This document shows, one piece after another, positions 8,482 to 17,965 of a DNA stretch of 40,506 nucleotides. Under the pieces are notes generated by a model. The model did no database searches and was not told where the DNA came from. It saw nothing but the letters and a program-made list of their open reading frames with translations. Source of the stretch: Kangiellaceae bacterium (lineage in GTDB: Bacteria; Pseudomonadota; Gammaproteobacteria; Enterobacterales; Kangiellaceae); assembly GCA_013373015.1 (NCBI GenBank), contig JABXIQ010000038.1, positions 1 through 40,506 on the forward strand, written 5' to 3'. A program made the position numbers and the translations under genes. Within the stretch, counting starts at the first letter, position 1. The number at the start of each line of letters is the position of its first letter.

Positions 8482-9143
8482 ATGAATAAATCTACTATAC
8501 TTTTTCTTAAAAAAGTTTCTGATAACAACAATCGAGAATGGTTTAATGAGCATAAGGCTGAGTATGAGCAAGATGTGCGTGAGCCAGCTTTAGCGTTTAT
8601 TGAGGCCTTTCAGTCGGAATTAGAGAAGATTTCCCCTCATTTTAATGCTATTGCAAAGAAAGTAGGTGGATCTTTAATGCGCCCGTATCGCGACACACGT
8701 TTTTCTAAAGATAAAACACCTTTTAAAACCAATGTTGGGATTCAATTTAGGCACAGCGTTGGCAAAGATGTTCACGCCCCTGGCTTTTAGCGCCTAATGA
8801 CATTTTTGTTGGGGCAGGGATGTGGCGTCCTGAAACAAAGGCTTTGAAGAATATTCGTGAGTTAATAGATGAAGCTCCATCTGCATGGAATAAGGTGAAA
8901 ACTAATAAAGCGCTGAACGCTGAATTTGAGTTTGTTGGTGATAGTTTGGTTAATGCACCTCGTGGTTACGCTAAAGATCATACTAATTTGGAGGATTTAA
9001 AGCGTAAGGATTTCATGGTTGTGTCATCGTTAAAAGAAGATGATCTATATCGAAAAGATTTGGCCAAATTCATTGCAACTAAGTATAAAAAGACTGTTCC
9101 CTTGATGCGTTTCTTATGTGAAGCCCAACAGGTTAATTTCTAA
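8482..9143 (+). pseudogene. DUF2461 (TIGR02453) family gene broken by a frameshift
   Basis: Two adjacent frames together give one DUF2461 protein. Frame one (8482-8790, ATG at 8482) has the family start [15 protein letters not shown] and the core [20 protein letters not shown], then stops at TAG straight after HAPGF. Frame two (readable from 8790 to the stop at 9143) continues with APNDIFVGAGMWRPE to the family's C-terminus. Family members normally have a short YxHx-like segment between PGF and the following P. Its loss with a change of frame fits a deletion of about 10 nt around 8785-8790. This is too large to be a homopolymer read error, so the gene is probably inactive. The function of the intact family is unknown. 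Confidence 0.8.
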
Positions 9144-9159
9144 AGGCTTCAAATGACCC

Positions 9160-9774
9160 TTAAGCCATTAATGCTTTGGCTGTTTCAACGATTCTATTTT
9201 TGCTTAAAAGAAATTGACGTTTTTTGCCCCCAACTTGTTGCCATAATACTGCACTACGGATAGCGGCAAGTAAAAGCGCTCGGATTTTGGCTTGGTTGGC
9301 TGCTTGCTCTAAGTATTTACCATTGCCCGTAACCTGAATTTTAGTCGAGTAACTTGAAATAGTATCTTTATAGATATTGGCTAATTGCTCGATTACTTCG
9401 TGATTAATTGACTGTTGGTAGTTAAACAAGCGATTAGTTTGAGCTAGTCGGGATTGCATAATTTCTTGCATATTATGGTCAGACATGAAGCGCTTTTGTA
9501 AATTTAACACGCCTACTAAATAACGACCAAAGTCGGATTCAGTTTTTGAGCCTGACAGTTGTTCCGTCAGCACTTTCATTCCTGTATGTAGATATTTATG
9601 GTTACGATAAACTTCTTCAGTTGATTGCGCGTCAATTTTTAATACGCTTTCAAACATAACCTCCATATCAATTGCATCAGCTTCACCTGTTTTAGCGATT
9701 TTTCTAACGCATTCTAAGGCTTGGCAGATACCTGCTAAGGCAATCACTGAATCTGAAAAAGAATAGTTGCTCAT
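9160..9774 (-). CDS. hflD: High-frequency lysogenization protein HflD homologue
   Basis: A 204-residue, all-helical protein of the HflD (DUF489) family. The N-terminus (SDSVIALAGICQALECVRKIA) and the MEVMFESVLKID segment are recognisable against E. coli HflD. In E. coli it is a membrane-associated protein that binds phage lambda CII; its normal cellular role is unclear. It follows mnmA with only 5 nt between stop and start and is almost certainly co-transcribed with it, as in E. coli. In E. coli purB follows hflD; here purB is absent and the broken DUF2461 gene faces it instead. Confidence 0.93.
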   Translation of the reverse strand: MSNYSFSDSVIALAGICQALECVRKIAKTGEADAIDMEVMFESVLKIDAQSTEEVYRNHKYLHTGMKVLTEQLSGSKTESDFGRYLVGVLNLQKRFMSDHNMQEIMQSRLAQTNRLFNYQQSINHEVIEQLANIYKDTISSYSTKIQVTGNGKYLEQAANQAKIRALLLAAIRSAVLWQQVGGKKRQFLLSKNRIVETAKALMA

Positions 9775-9779
9775 AATTA

Positions 9780-10907
9780 TTATTTTTTTATGCTTTTAAT
9801 AATGCCGCCACCTAAGCAAATATCATCCTGGTAAAAGACTACGGATTGTCCAGGAGTAACGGCACGTTGCTTTTCATCAAAGGTCACCAGCCATTTTTGT
9901 TCGTCTAATTGCGAAACATTACAGCTGACATCTTGTTGTCGATAACGAACTTTAGCGGTGCATTTGAAGTTATCACTTGGCGCTGCGCCAGCCACCCAGT
10001 CTAGCTTATCGGCGACTAAAGCTTGGCTCATTAACAAAGGATGCTCGTGACCTTGACCAACAATTAAAACATTACGTTCTAAGTCTTTTTCAAGTGTGAA
10101 CCAAGGCTCTTCTGGCGCATCGGGCAAACCACCAATACCCAAGCCTTTACGTTGGCCTAAAGTATGGTACATCAAGCCATTGTGGCGGCCAACAACCTGA
10201 CCTTCTGGAGTTTCAATATCACCAGGCTGAGCAGGTAAATATTGTTGTAAAAAGTCGGTAAATTTTCGCTCGCCAATAAAGCAGATCCCAGTGCTATCTT
10301 TTTTCTTAGCGGTGACAAGATCTTGTTCTTCAGCGATGCGGCGTACTTCAGGTTTTTCTAATTCACCAACTGGGAACAAAGTTTTAGCAATTTTATCGTG
10401 ACTTACAGCATATAAAAAATAGGACTGATCCTTATTGTTATCCAAGCCTCTCATTAAAGTTGCTTTGCCATCTTTTTCGCCGCGTCGAACATAATGACCT
10501 GTGGCGATATAATCCGCGCCTAAATGCTGTGCAAAATCCAAGAAAGCTTTAAATTTAATTTCTTTGTTGCACATGATATCTGGGTTTGGTGTACGACCAG
10601 CTTTGTATTCTTCGAGAAAATATTCAAATACATTGTCCCAGTATTCTGCGGCAAAGTTGACTGTGCGCAACTTAATTCCAAGCTTGTCACACACTGCCTG
10701 AGCATCGGCTAAATCTTCTGCAGCTGAGCAATATTCATCCGTATCATCTTCTTCCCAGTTTTTCATAAACAAGCCTTCGACCTGATAGCCTTGTTGCTGG
10801 AGTAGGTAAGCGGATACCGATGAGTCAACGCCACCAGACATACCGACGATTACTCGGATCTGTGACTTTTCATTAGGTTTATCACTGGAATTGTGTATGT
10901 TGCTCAT
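9780..10907 (-). CDS. mnmA: tRNA-specific 2-thiouridylase MnmA
   Basis: A 375-residue enzyme that puts sulfur on C2 of the wobble uridine (U34) of tRNA-Lys, -Glu and -Gln, using ATP and a persulfide relayed from the Tus system. The PP-loop SGGVDS is at 24-29, and KNWEEDD follows as in the family. The catalytic Cys is C113 ([11 protein letters not shown]) and the persulfide partner Cys is C209 ([11 protein letters not shown]). The C-terminal beta-barrel ([10 protein letters not shown], then [18 protein letters not shown]) is complete. The ~17 residues before the PP-loop region are a little longer than usual. It is part of a rluE-nudJ-mnmA-hflD run. Confidence 0.98.
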   Translation of the reverse strand: MSNIHNSSDKPNEKSQIRVIVGMSGGVDSSVSAYLLQQQGYQVEGLFMKNWEEDDTDEYCSAAEDLADAQAVCDKLGIKLRTVNFAAEYWDNVFEYFLEEYKAGRTPNPDIMCNKEIKFKAFLDFAQHLGADYIATGHYVRRGEKDGKATLMRGLDNNKDQSYFLYAVSHDKIAKTLFPVGELEKPEVRRIAEEQDLVTAKKKDSTGICFIGERKFTDFLQQYLPAQPGDIETPEGQVVGRHNGLMYHTLGQRKGLGIGGLPDAPEEPWFTLEKDLERNVLIVGQGHEHPLLMSQALVADKLDWVAGAAPSDNFKCTAKVRYRQQDVSCNVSQLDEQKWLVTFDEKQRAVTPGQSVVFYQDDICLGGGIIKSIKK

Positions 10908-10946
10908 AAGAAATTTAACTTGTCGTTAATCTTGCTACCAGACGTA

Positions 10947-11462
10947 TTATTTCCATTGGTAGCTTTGTAAAAATTCAATGCCTTGCCTTTGAATGTGTTC
11001 TTCATCATCACTGCATATCAAGGAACTCAAAGGGTAGCGCTGTCCCGATAAATAATCCTGGAAACACTGAACAATTAAGCCGCTTCGGTGCTGCGGCAAA
11101 ACAGCTACAATATCTTCAATAGTCATCCAGTGTGCGGCAATAATATCACTATCTTGGGGCGCTAACAGGCCTTTGCAAGCCACGTTGCCAGTAAAACAAA
11201 AGCGTTGATAATAGCGGCTATTACTCGCTGGATTTAGCGTATAGGTTCCCACTAAAGCGGTTGGCTTAAAATCAATACCGGTTTCTTCTTTAACTTCGCG
11301 AATTACCGCTTGTTCAAGGCTTTCGCTGCACTCTAAGTGTCCAGCGGGTTGATTGAATACAATTTCACCAGTTGAAGACTTTTCTTCAACCATCAAAAAT
11401 TTGCCTTTATGTTCGCCTTGTCCTTCGATGACTGCGGCGACAGTTACATGTATTGGAAGCAT
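10947..11462 (-). CDS. nudJ: Nudix phosphohydrolase NudJ
   Basis: A 171-residue Nudix hydrolase. The Nudix box is complete as GHLECSESLEQAVIREVKEE followed by TGI, with the REVKEE metal-binding core. E. coli NudJ (YmfB) hydrolyses nucleoside di- and triphosphates and HMP-pyrophosphate, releasing phosphate. The identity as NudJ rather than another Nudix member rests on the box sequence, the N-terminal HVTVAAVIE strand and its place between rluE and mnmA, the same order as in E. coli. The gap to mnmA is 39 nt, so it is probably in the same transcript. Confidence 0.92.
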   Translation of the reverse strand: MLPIHVTVAAVIEGQGEHKGKFLMVEEKSSTGEIVFNQPAGHLECSESLEQAVIREVKEETGIDFKPTALVGTYTLNPASNSRYYQRFCFTGNVACKGLLAPQDSDIIAAHWMTIEDIVAVLPQHRSGLIVQCFQDYLSGQRYPLSSLICSDDEEHIQRQGIEFLQSYQWK

Positions 11463-11536
11463 GCAAGCCCTGATTTTGTGTTCTATTAGGTGTATTCCAG
11501 TGGAATATCAAGTATTTACTATGTGAGTATGATAGC

Positions 11537-12199
11537 TTATTTAGCTTTTTTGCTAAACCTTTTTGCGCTCCTCGCATTTGCAAGTGTGTGATTGTGCTTT
11601 TGACCTTTGCGTACCTTGCTGGGTAAACGACCACGACTTTTAGTCGGGCTGGCAAGTGATGTAATTTCTTGTTCTCTATATTGACCAACCTCTAGATCGC
11701 TCAGATGCCAATCACCAATTTGTACCCGAATCAAACGCAGAGTAGGGAAGCCAATCGCGGCAGTCATGCGCCTGACTTGGCGGTTTTTACCTTCTTTGAT
11801 TTTGATTTCTAACCAACTGGTTGGAATATTCTTACGTTCGCGAATAGGCGGATTCCGTGGCCAAATATCAGGTTCTTCCAATAATTTGACCTTAGCTGGC
11901 TTGGTTATATAGTCTTGGATGTTAACGCCAATGCGAAGCTCTTCTAAATCACTATTGAGCGGTTGCCCCTCGACTTGCACCCAATAAGTCTTTTCCATCT
12001 TATTTTTAGGATTGGCAATCTGATGCTGCAATTTGCCATCATCAGTCAGTAATAATAATCCTTCAGAATCTTTATCAAGGCGGCCAGCAGGATAAACCTT
12101 GGGAATGTCGATGAAATCGGCCAAGGTCGAGTCACCAGCCTCACCAGTAAACTGACATAGAGTATTAAAAGGTTTGTTAAAAAGGACTAGTTTGCTCAT
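11537..12199 (-). CDS. rluE: 23S rRNA pseudouridine synthase RluE
   Basis: A 220-residue pseudouridine synthase of the RsuA/RluB/E/F class. In E. coli RluE makes pseudouridine 2457 of 23S rRNA. The catalytic Asp is D42 in [25 protein letters not shown] near the N-terminus and [20 protein letters not shown], with [11 protein letters not shown] after it, are typical of RluE. There is no S4 domain, as expected for RluE. After the domain ends (about residue 180) there is a strongly basic tail of ~40 residues ending [10 protein letters not shown], which is absent from E. coli RluE and may bind rRNA. It is divergent from icd with a 194-nt gap. Confidence 0.93.
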   Translation of the reverse strand: MSKLVLFNKPFNTLCQFTGEAGDSTLADFIDIPKVYPAGRLDKDSEGLLLLTDDGKLQHQIANPKNKMEKTYWVQVEGQPLNSDLEELRIGVNIQDYITKPAKVKLLEEPDIWPRNPPIRERKNIPTSWLEIKIKEGKNRQVRRMTAAIGFPTLRLIRVQIGDWHLSDLEVGQYREQEITSLASPTKSRGRLPSKVRKGQKHNHTLANARSAKRFSKKAK

Positions 12200-12325
12200 A
12201 ACGGGTGCTTCTAAATGATTGAGCTAAATCAAGATTAGGTGTTTTATGGTCATCATTGTAGCTTTATTTAAGGATTTTTACAGGCAAATTACTGCTTGAG
12301 CGATGCAGTTCTCAAGAAATTGGCG

Positions 12326-12331
12326 TATAAT
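12326..12331 (+). promoter_or_regulatory. Candidate -10 element for icd
   Basis: A perfect TATAAT lies 63 bp before the icd start codon in the rluE-icd intergenic region. No good -35 hexamer is present at 16-18 bp, so the promoter would need an activator or a weak -35. AGGAAG at 12384-12389 serves as the ribosome binding site. Confidence 0.4.
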
Positions 12332-12372
12332 TGCCGCCCTTACGAATAAGCCTATACAGGCCAGATATTTAA

Positions 12373-14610
<2,238 letters not shown>

Positions 14611-14625
14611 TTTGTAGTATGTAGG

Positions 14626-14650
14626 AAAAGGCGCTTTTTAGCGCCTTTTT
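14626..14650. terminator. Bidirectional terminator between icd and the thioredoxin-like gene
   Basis: A 9-bp perfect stem (14626-14634 with 14641-14649) closes a 6-nt loop, with T-rich flank on the plus strand and A-rich flank upstream, so it can act for both convergent genes. The minus-strand gene's stop codon touches it. Confidence 0.85.
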
Positions 14651-15159
14651 TAGTTCCAGTGTATTTTATCGAGCTGGTTTTCACCTTCGGCAACCACATG
14701 ATCGATAATAGTATTATTCTTATCAACCATAATAAATCTTGGAATACCTGCGTTAGCAAATTTGCTGTAAATTTCTCGCTTGGGATCTGCTGCCATCGTA
14801 AAAGTAAAGCCTCGTTCTTGTTTAAACTTTGACACTATTTCATTGGTTTCTTCGCGTGCAATAGCAATAATTTCTAAATCTTCTTCTTTTAACAGTTGTG
14901 AAGAGTTTAAGGCTGTTAGAGCTCTTTGTGAGTCTGAACACCAAGTTGCAAATAGTATCACTAACTTTCTTTTGTTTGGCTTGTTCAGATCGACAGGATT
15001 ACCGTCAATATCCGTTACTTTGCTTATAGGCAGTTGATCTCCTGCTGTTTTAAAGAACAAATATTCGGTTTTTGTTTGTTGTGGCGTTGCGCAGGCTGAA
15101 AGTAGGTTGATGCAAATTAACACGCTTAGTAGTCTAATCTTATTGGTAAGGGGTTTCAT
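14650..15159 (-). CDS. Thioredoxin-fold lipoprotein with a WCxxS site
   Basis: A 169-residue protein with a lipoprotein signal (LLSAC, lipidated C23), followed by a TlpA/redoxin-like thioredoxin fold. The active-site strand reads LVILFATWCSDSQRAL: C74 is present but the second Cys is Ser (S77), so it cannot form the usual intramolecular disulfide. The cis-Pro region is GIPRFIMVD. Such one-cysteine members may act as peroxidase-like, mixed-disulfide or purely structural proteins. It is convergent with icd and divergent from ltaE. The substrate is unknown. The redox role is inferred from the fold only. Confidence 0.8.
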   Translation of the reverse strand: MKPLTNKIRLLSVLICINLLSACATPQQTKTEYLFFKTAGDQLPISKVTDIDGNPVDLNKPNKRKLVILFATWCSDSQRALTALNSSQLLKEEDLEIIAIAREETNEIVSKFKQERGFTFTMAADPKREIYSKFANAGIPRFIMVDKNNTIIDHVVAEGENQLDKIHWN

Positions 15160-15331
15160 GCTCTAGTCTTATATGATTTCTAGTGTAGCGGTTATAGCGT
15201 GTCGCGGAATTAAACACAATAAGCAGAAATATTTAGAAACAACATTTATAGATATCTTTATATGCAAATGCTTTTGAAATTTAAAAGGTTAGCAGTTACA
15301 TTACTTATGATTATACCTACAAGAATATTTT

Positions 15332-16339
15332 ATGATTGATTTAAGAAGCGATACAATGACGCAGCCGACTGAGGGTATGCGTAAGGTGATGGCTGCGGCG
15401 GCAGTTGGTGATGATGTTTTTCAGGATGATCCGACAGTTCGTAAACTGGAGGATATGGCGGCTGAGATGGCGGGTAAGGCGGATGCTTTGTTTGTTCCGT
15501 CAGGAACTATGTCGAATTTGGTGGCTTTGTTGAGCCATTGTCAGCGTGGCGAAGAATATATTGTTGGGCAGGGCTATCATACTTATTGGTATGAGGCAGG
15601 TGGTGCACCTGTGTTGGGTAGCATCGTGCCGCAACCGATTATGGCTGAGTTGGATGGTACTTTGGATTTGGCTAAAGTCGAAGCTGTGATCAAGAAAGAT
15701 GATTATCACTTTGCGCGTACTAAATTATTGTGTTTGGAGAATACTCATAATGGCAAGGTCATTCCATTAGACTATATGCAGAAAGCATATGATTTTGCTA
15801 AATCAAAAGGCTTGTCAGTGCATCTTGATGGCGCCCGAGCTTTTAATGCGATAACCGAACTAGGGTGTGACTTGAAAGATTTAACTCAATACGCTGACTC
15901 TGTGTCTATATGCTTATCAAAAGGCCTTGGAGCACCTGTGGGCTCAGTATTGTGTGCAGACAAGGAAATCATCAAATGGGCGCGTCGCTGGCGTAAGATG
16001 GTCGGTGGTGGTATGCGCCAATCAGGTGTTTTAGCTGCTGCAGGTATTTATGCGCTGGAAAATCATGTGGATCGCTTGGCGTTTGACCATGCAAACGCTA
16101 AGGTTTTAGCCAAACGCCTACAGGAGTTTCCAAAACTTTCCGTGAATATGGATTTAGTGCAAACCAATATGCTGTTTGTTAAAACCGATCTAGAAACTGC
16201 TGAAAAATTAACCGATTTCTTAAAACAACACGATATTATTATTTTACCAGGCGAAACTATGCGCTGGGTGATGCATTTGGATGTCTCGAGTTCTGACGTC
16301 AAGTTTGTCGCTCAGAAAGTGCAGGAGTTTTTCGCGTGA
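15332..16339 (+). CDS. ltaE: Low-specificity L-threonine aldolase
   Basis: A 335-residue PLP enzyme of fold type I that splits L-threonine and L-allo-threonine into glycine and acetaldehyde. The N-terminus IDLRSDTMTQPT, the DDVFQDDPTV segment and FVPSGTMSN are typical. PLP binds through K197 in SICLSKGLGAPVGS, and HLDGARAFNA (164-173) carries the Asp that contacts the PLP nitrogen. The last bases overlap the following SdpI-family gene by 4 nt (GTGA), so the two are likely co-transcribed. The ribosome binding site before the ATG is weak. Confidence 0.95.
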   Translation: MIDLRSDTMTQPTEGMRKVMAAAAVGDDVFQDDPTVRKLEDMAAEMAGKADALFVPSGTMSNLVALLSHCQRGEEYIVGQGYHTYWYEAGGAPVLGSIVPQPIMAELDGTLDLAKVEAVIKKDDYHFARTKLLCLENTHNGKVIPLDYMQKAYDFAKSKGLSVHLDGARAFNAITELGCDLKDLTQYADSVSICLSKGLGAPVGSVLCADKEIIKWARRWRKMVGGGMRQSGVLAAAGIYALENHVDRLAFDHANAKVLAKRLQEFPKLSVNMDLVQTNMLFVKTDLETAEKLTDFLKQHDIIILPGETMRWVMHLDVSSSDVKFVAQKVQEFFA

Positions 16340-16737
16340 TAGTGTATTTTACATTAGTGATGCTGTTGGGTTTGGTCTTTTATTATCTTGCTTTAACGAT
16401 GGGCAATGAAAGCTTCAAACCTAGTAACAGCAAACAGGGTATTCGAACACCTGAAACTTTGGGTGATCCTGAAATATGGCGAAAAGTGAACAAAAGGGCT
16501 GCGAAGTATTATAAGCAAATTGCTTATGCTTATTTCATTATTGCAATCCTGACCATTGCCTTGGTGCGTGGTGTAATGGCGGTGTTTGTATTTGTCGCAA
16601 TTATTGCCTTGATGGGGGTTTTGTTGTGGCGCAATGGCCAATTACAGGATTACGCTAAGCAGTTGCATGAAGAAAAAGAGCAAGAAAAACAAAAGGATAG
16701 CGCTAAATTATTGGGCAAAGATCAAGATGGCCAATAA
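16336..16737 (+). CDS. SdpI-family membrane protein (first of two)
   Basis: A 133-residue membrane protein with helices at about 1-20 and two more at ~62-100, then a charged, Lys/Glu/Gln-rich tail. Between the helices is the SdpI signature KQGIRTPETLGDPEIWRKVN (G-R-T-x-x-T-x-x-x-x-x-W). SdpI of Bacillus subtilis gives immunity to the SdpC toxin and controls its own regulator; most relatives have no known role. The GTG start at 16336 overlaps the ltaE stop (GTGA). A paralogue follows 95 nt later. No SdpC-like toxin gene is in the window, so a toxin-immunity role is not supported by context. Confidence 0.8.
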   Translation: MIVYFTLVMLLGLVFYYLALTMGNESFKPSNSKQGIRTPETLGDPEIWRKVNKRAAKYYKQIAYAYFIIAILTIALVRGVMAVFVFVAIIALMGVLLWRNGQLQDYAKQLHEEKEQEKQKDSAKLLGKDQDGQ

Positions 16738-16757
16738 CTTATGGAATATTTTTCTAT

Positions 16758-16769
16758 TTAACTCGTTAA
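16758..16769. promoter_or_regulatory. TTAAC-N2-GTTAA palindrome before the second SdpI gene
   Basis: An inverted repeat of 5-bp arms separated by 2 bp lies 64 bp before the ATG at 16833. The same 14-nt core recurs at 22860 between alkB and the HD-GYP gene. It may be an operator of an unknown regulator; evidence is only the recurrence. Confidence 0.3.
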
Positions 16770-16832
16770 CTTTATGAAAGAAAATTAAAAATAGTAGAAA
16801 AAAATATTAAATATAATAACGAGGGGTTAACC

Positions 16833-17183
16833 ATGAGAGAGCTTATCGCAATTTTAATGATAGCTACAGGCGTATTGTATATTGTATTAGCTATCCCATT
16901 GAAAAATAAGAAAGTTGGTCCGAATGGTCTTTATGGCCTAAGAACTAAGGCAACATTCTCTAATCCAGACGTTTGGTATGAAGCAAACCGCATTAGTGCT
17001 GGTTATATGTCAAAAGTCGGCTGGTTGATAATGCTAACATCTATCGTTACTTATTTTATCAGCGCTTTGAGCTTTGAGTGGATGTTGGCTATTGATCTTG
17101 CGGTAGTTATTTTAGGTACTGTATGGATGGCTTGGGCAAGTATTGGTCTTGCCAATAAATTAGCCCGTCAGGTTAGCTCATAA
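16833..17183 (+). CDS. SdpI-family membrane protein (second of two)
   Basis: A 116-residue, three-helix membrane protein (about 3-23, 60-82 and 85-107). Between helices 1 and 2 it carries the SdpI signature NGLYGLRTKATFSNPDVWYE, with the conserved G-R-T, T and W in the same spacing as its neighbour. It lacks the neighbour's charged tail. GAGGGG (16821-16826) lies 6 nt before the ATG. It is a divergent paralogue of the preceding gene and probably does a related membrane job. The 95-nt AT-rich gap suggests its own promoter. Function unknown. Confidence 0.8.
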   Translation: MRELIAILMIATGVLYIVLAIPLKNKKVGPNGLYGLRTKATFSNPDVWYEANRISAGYMSKVGWLIMLTSIVTYFISALSFEWMLAIDLAVVILGTVWMAWASIGLANKLARQVSS

Positions 17184-17189
17184 ACTAAA

Positions 17190-17227
17190 GAGCCCTTGTT
17201 ATTAGTTTTTAAGATTCGCAAGGGCTC
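17190..17227. terminator. Possible hairpin terminator between convergent genes
   Basis: Nine-bp perfect arms (17190-17198 and 17219-17227) surround a 20-nt loop. It overlaps the last codons of fabR and follows the second SdpI gene by 6 nt. There is no clear T-run on either side, so termination is only suggested. Confidence 0.4.
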
Positions 17228-17807
17228 CAAAAATAATATAACGTAATTGCAATATTGTGCGTTCTTTTTGTTGCTTGCGTTCATAGCGATTCATATCTAA
17301 GGCATCGGCGCCTGCATTGAAAACTAATGTGACTAAACCTTCAGCCAAGGTATAGGCTTGTTCTTGAGAATAGGGCGCTTCGGCGACTAGATAATCTGTT
17401 AGTTCTTCTTTGAAATGCTTAATTTCGCGAGCAACGGCTTCACGAAAAGCTGGCGAGGTTCCGGAACGTTCTCGTAGTAAAAGCCTGAAAATATTAGGGT
17501 TTTGCTCAACAAACTCCATAAAGGTATCTACTGATGTATTGATAACACTGCCTTTGCGCTCAATACGACGGCGGGCTTTGCGCATCAATTGGCGTAATGT
17601 TACGCCGCACTCATCAACCAAAGTCAGACCAAGTTCTTCCATATCATTGAAATGACGATAAAAAGAAGTGGGCGCAATACCTGCCTCACGCGCAACTTCC
17701 CGCAGGCTCAAGTTAGAGAAACTCTGATCCGCTGATAGTTGGGTTAGTGCTGCATCGATTATCGCTTGGCGTGTTTTTTCTTTTTGTAGAGCGCGACTGC
17801 CTGACAT
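17202..17807 (-). CDS. fabR: TetR-family fatty-acid repressor FabR
   Basis: A TetR regulator, 201 residues from the ATG at 17807. I prefer this start because AGGA lies 6 nt before it; the ATG at 17813 directly abuts AGGA. The DNA-binding domain is near-identical in pattern to E. coli Fab[21 protein letters not shown], then the recognition helix [20 protein letters not shown]. The C-terminal [20 protein letters not shown] also matches. E. coli FabR senses the ratio of unsaturated to saturated acyl thioesters and represses fabA and fabB. Here it is divergent from an acyl desaturase with two palindromes between them, one over its own likely -35. This suggests autoregulation plus control of the desaturase, as DesT does in Pseudomonas. 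Confidence 0.93.
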   Translation of the reverse strand: MSGSRALQKEKTRQAIIDAALTQLSADQSFSNLSLREVAREAGIAPTSFYRHFNDMEELGLTLVDECGVTLRQLMRKARRRIERKGSVINTSVDTFMEFVEQNPNIFRLLLRERSGTSPAFREAVAREIKHFKEELTDYLVAEAPYSQEQAYTLAEGLVTLVFNAGADALDMNRYERKQQKERTILQLRYIIFGALANLKN

Positions 17808-17843
17808 TGACATTCCTTTTTTATGATTTGATCATTCTTCGAT

Positions 17844-17872
17844 AGTATAAAAAACAAACGTTTAAGTGTACA
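17844..17872 (-). promoter_or_regulatory. Predicted fabR promoter
   Basis: Reading on the minus strand, TGTACA (17872-17867) and TATACT (17849-17844) are spaced 17 bp. The -35 lies inside palindrome 1 (17865-17882), so a protein bound there would block fabR transcription. Confidence 0.5.
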
Positions 17873-17882
17873 GCTGTACGCT
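17865..17882. promoter_or_regulatory. FabR/DesT-type operator, site 1
   Basis: AGTGTACAGCTGTACGCT: 8-bp half-sites with one mismatch around a 2-bp centre. It lies just upstream of the desaturase -35 and over the predicted fabR -35. It is nearly identical to site 2. Confidence 0.75.
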
Positions 17883-17885
17883 GGA

Positions 17886-17914
17886 TTGAAATTGTCATAT
17901 TTGATGGTTATACT
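17886..17914 (+). promoter_or_regulatory. Predicted promoter of the acyl desaturase gene
   Basis: TTGAAA (17886-17891) and TATACT (17909-17914) are spaced exactly 17 bp, a good sigma-70 match. It lies between the two operator palindromes, with transcription expected to start near 17921. Confidence 0.65.
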
Positions 17915-17927
17915 ATGCTCAGTTTTA

Positions 17928-17945
17928 AGCGTACAGATGTACGCT
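17928..17945. promoter_or_regulatory. FabR/DesT-type operator, site 2
   Basis: AGCGTACAGATGTACGCT: a perfect palindrome of 8-bp half-sites with a 2-bp centre. It sits just after the predicted start of desaturase transcription, where a bound repressor would block elongation. Its centre is 63 bp from that of site 1, about six helical turns. Confidence 0.8.
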
Positions 17946-17965
17946 AAATTTATTTAGAGGCTTTT

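Noticed and set aside
16336-17183. Calling the SdpI pair a toxin-immunity system
   Set aside because: No toxin, SdpR-type repressor or processing gene is adjacent.
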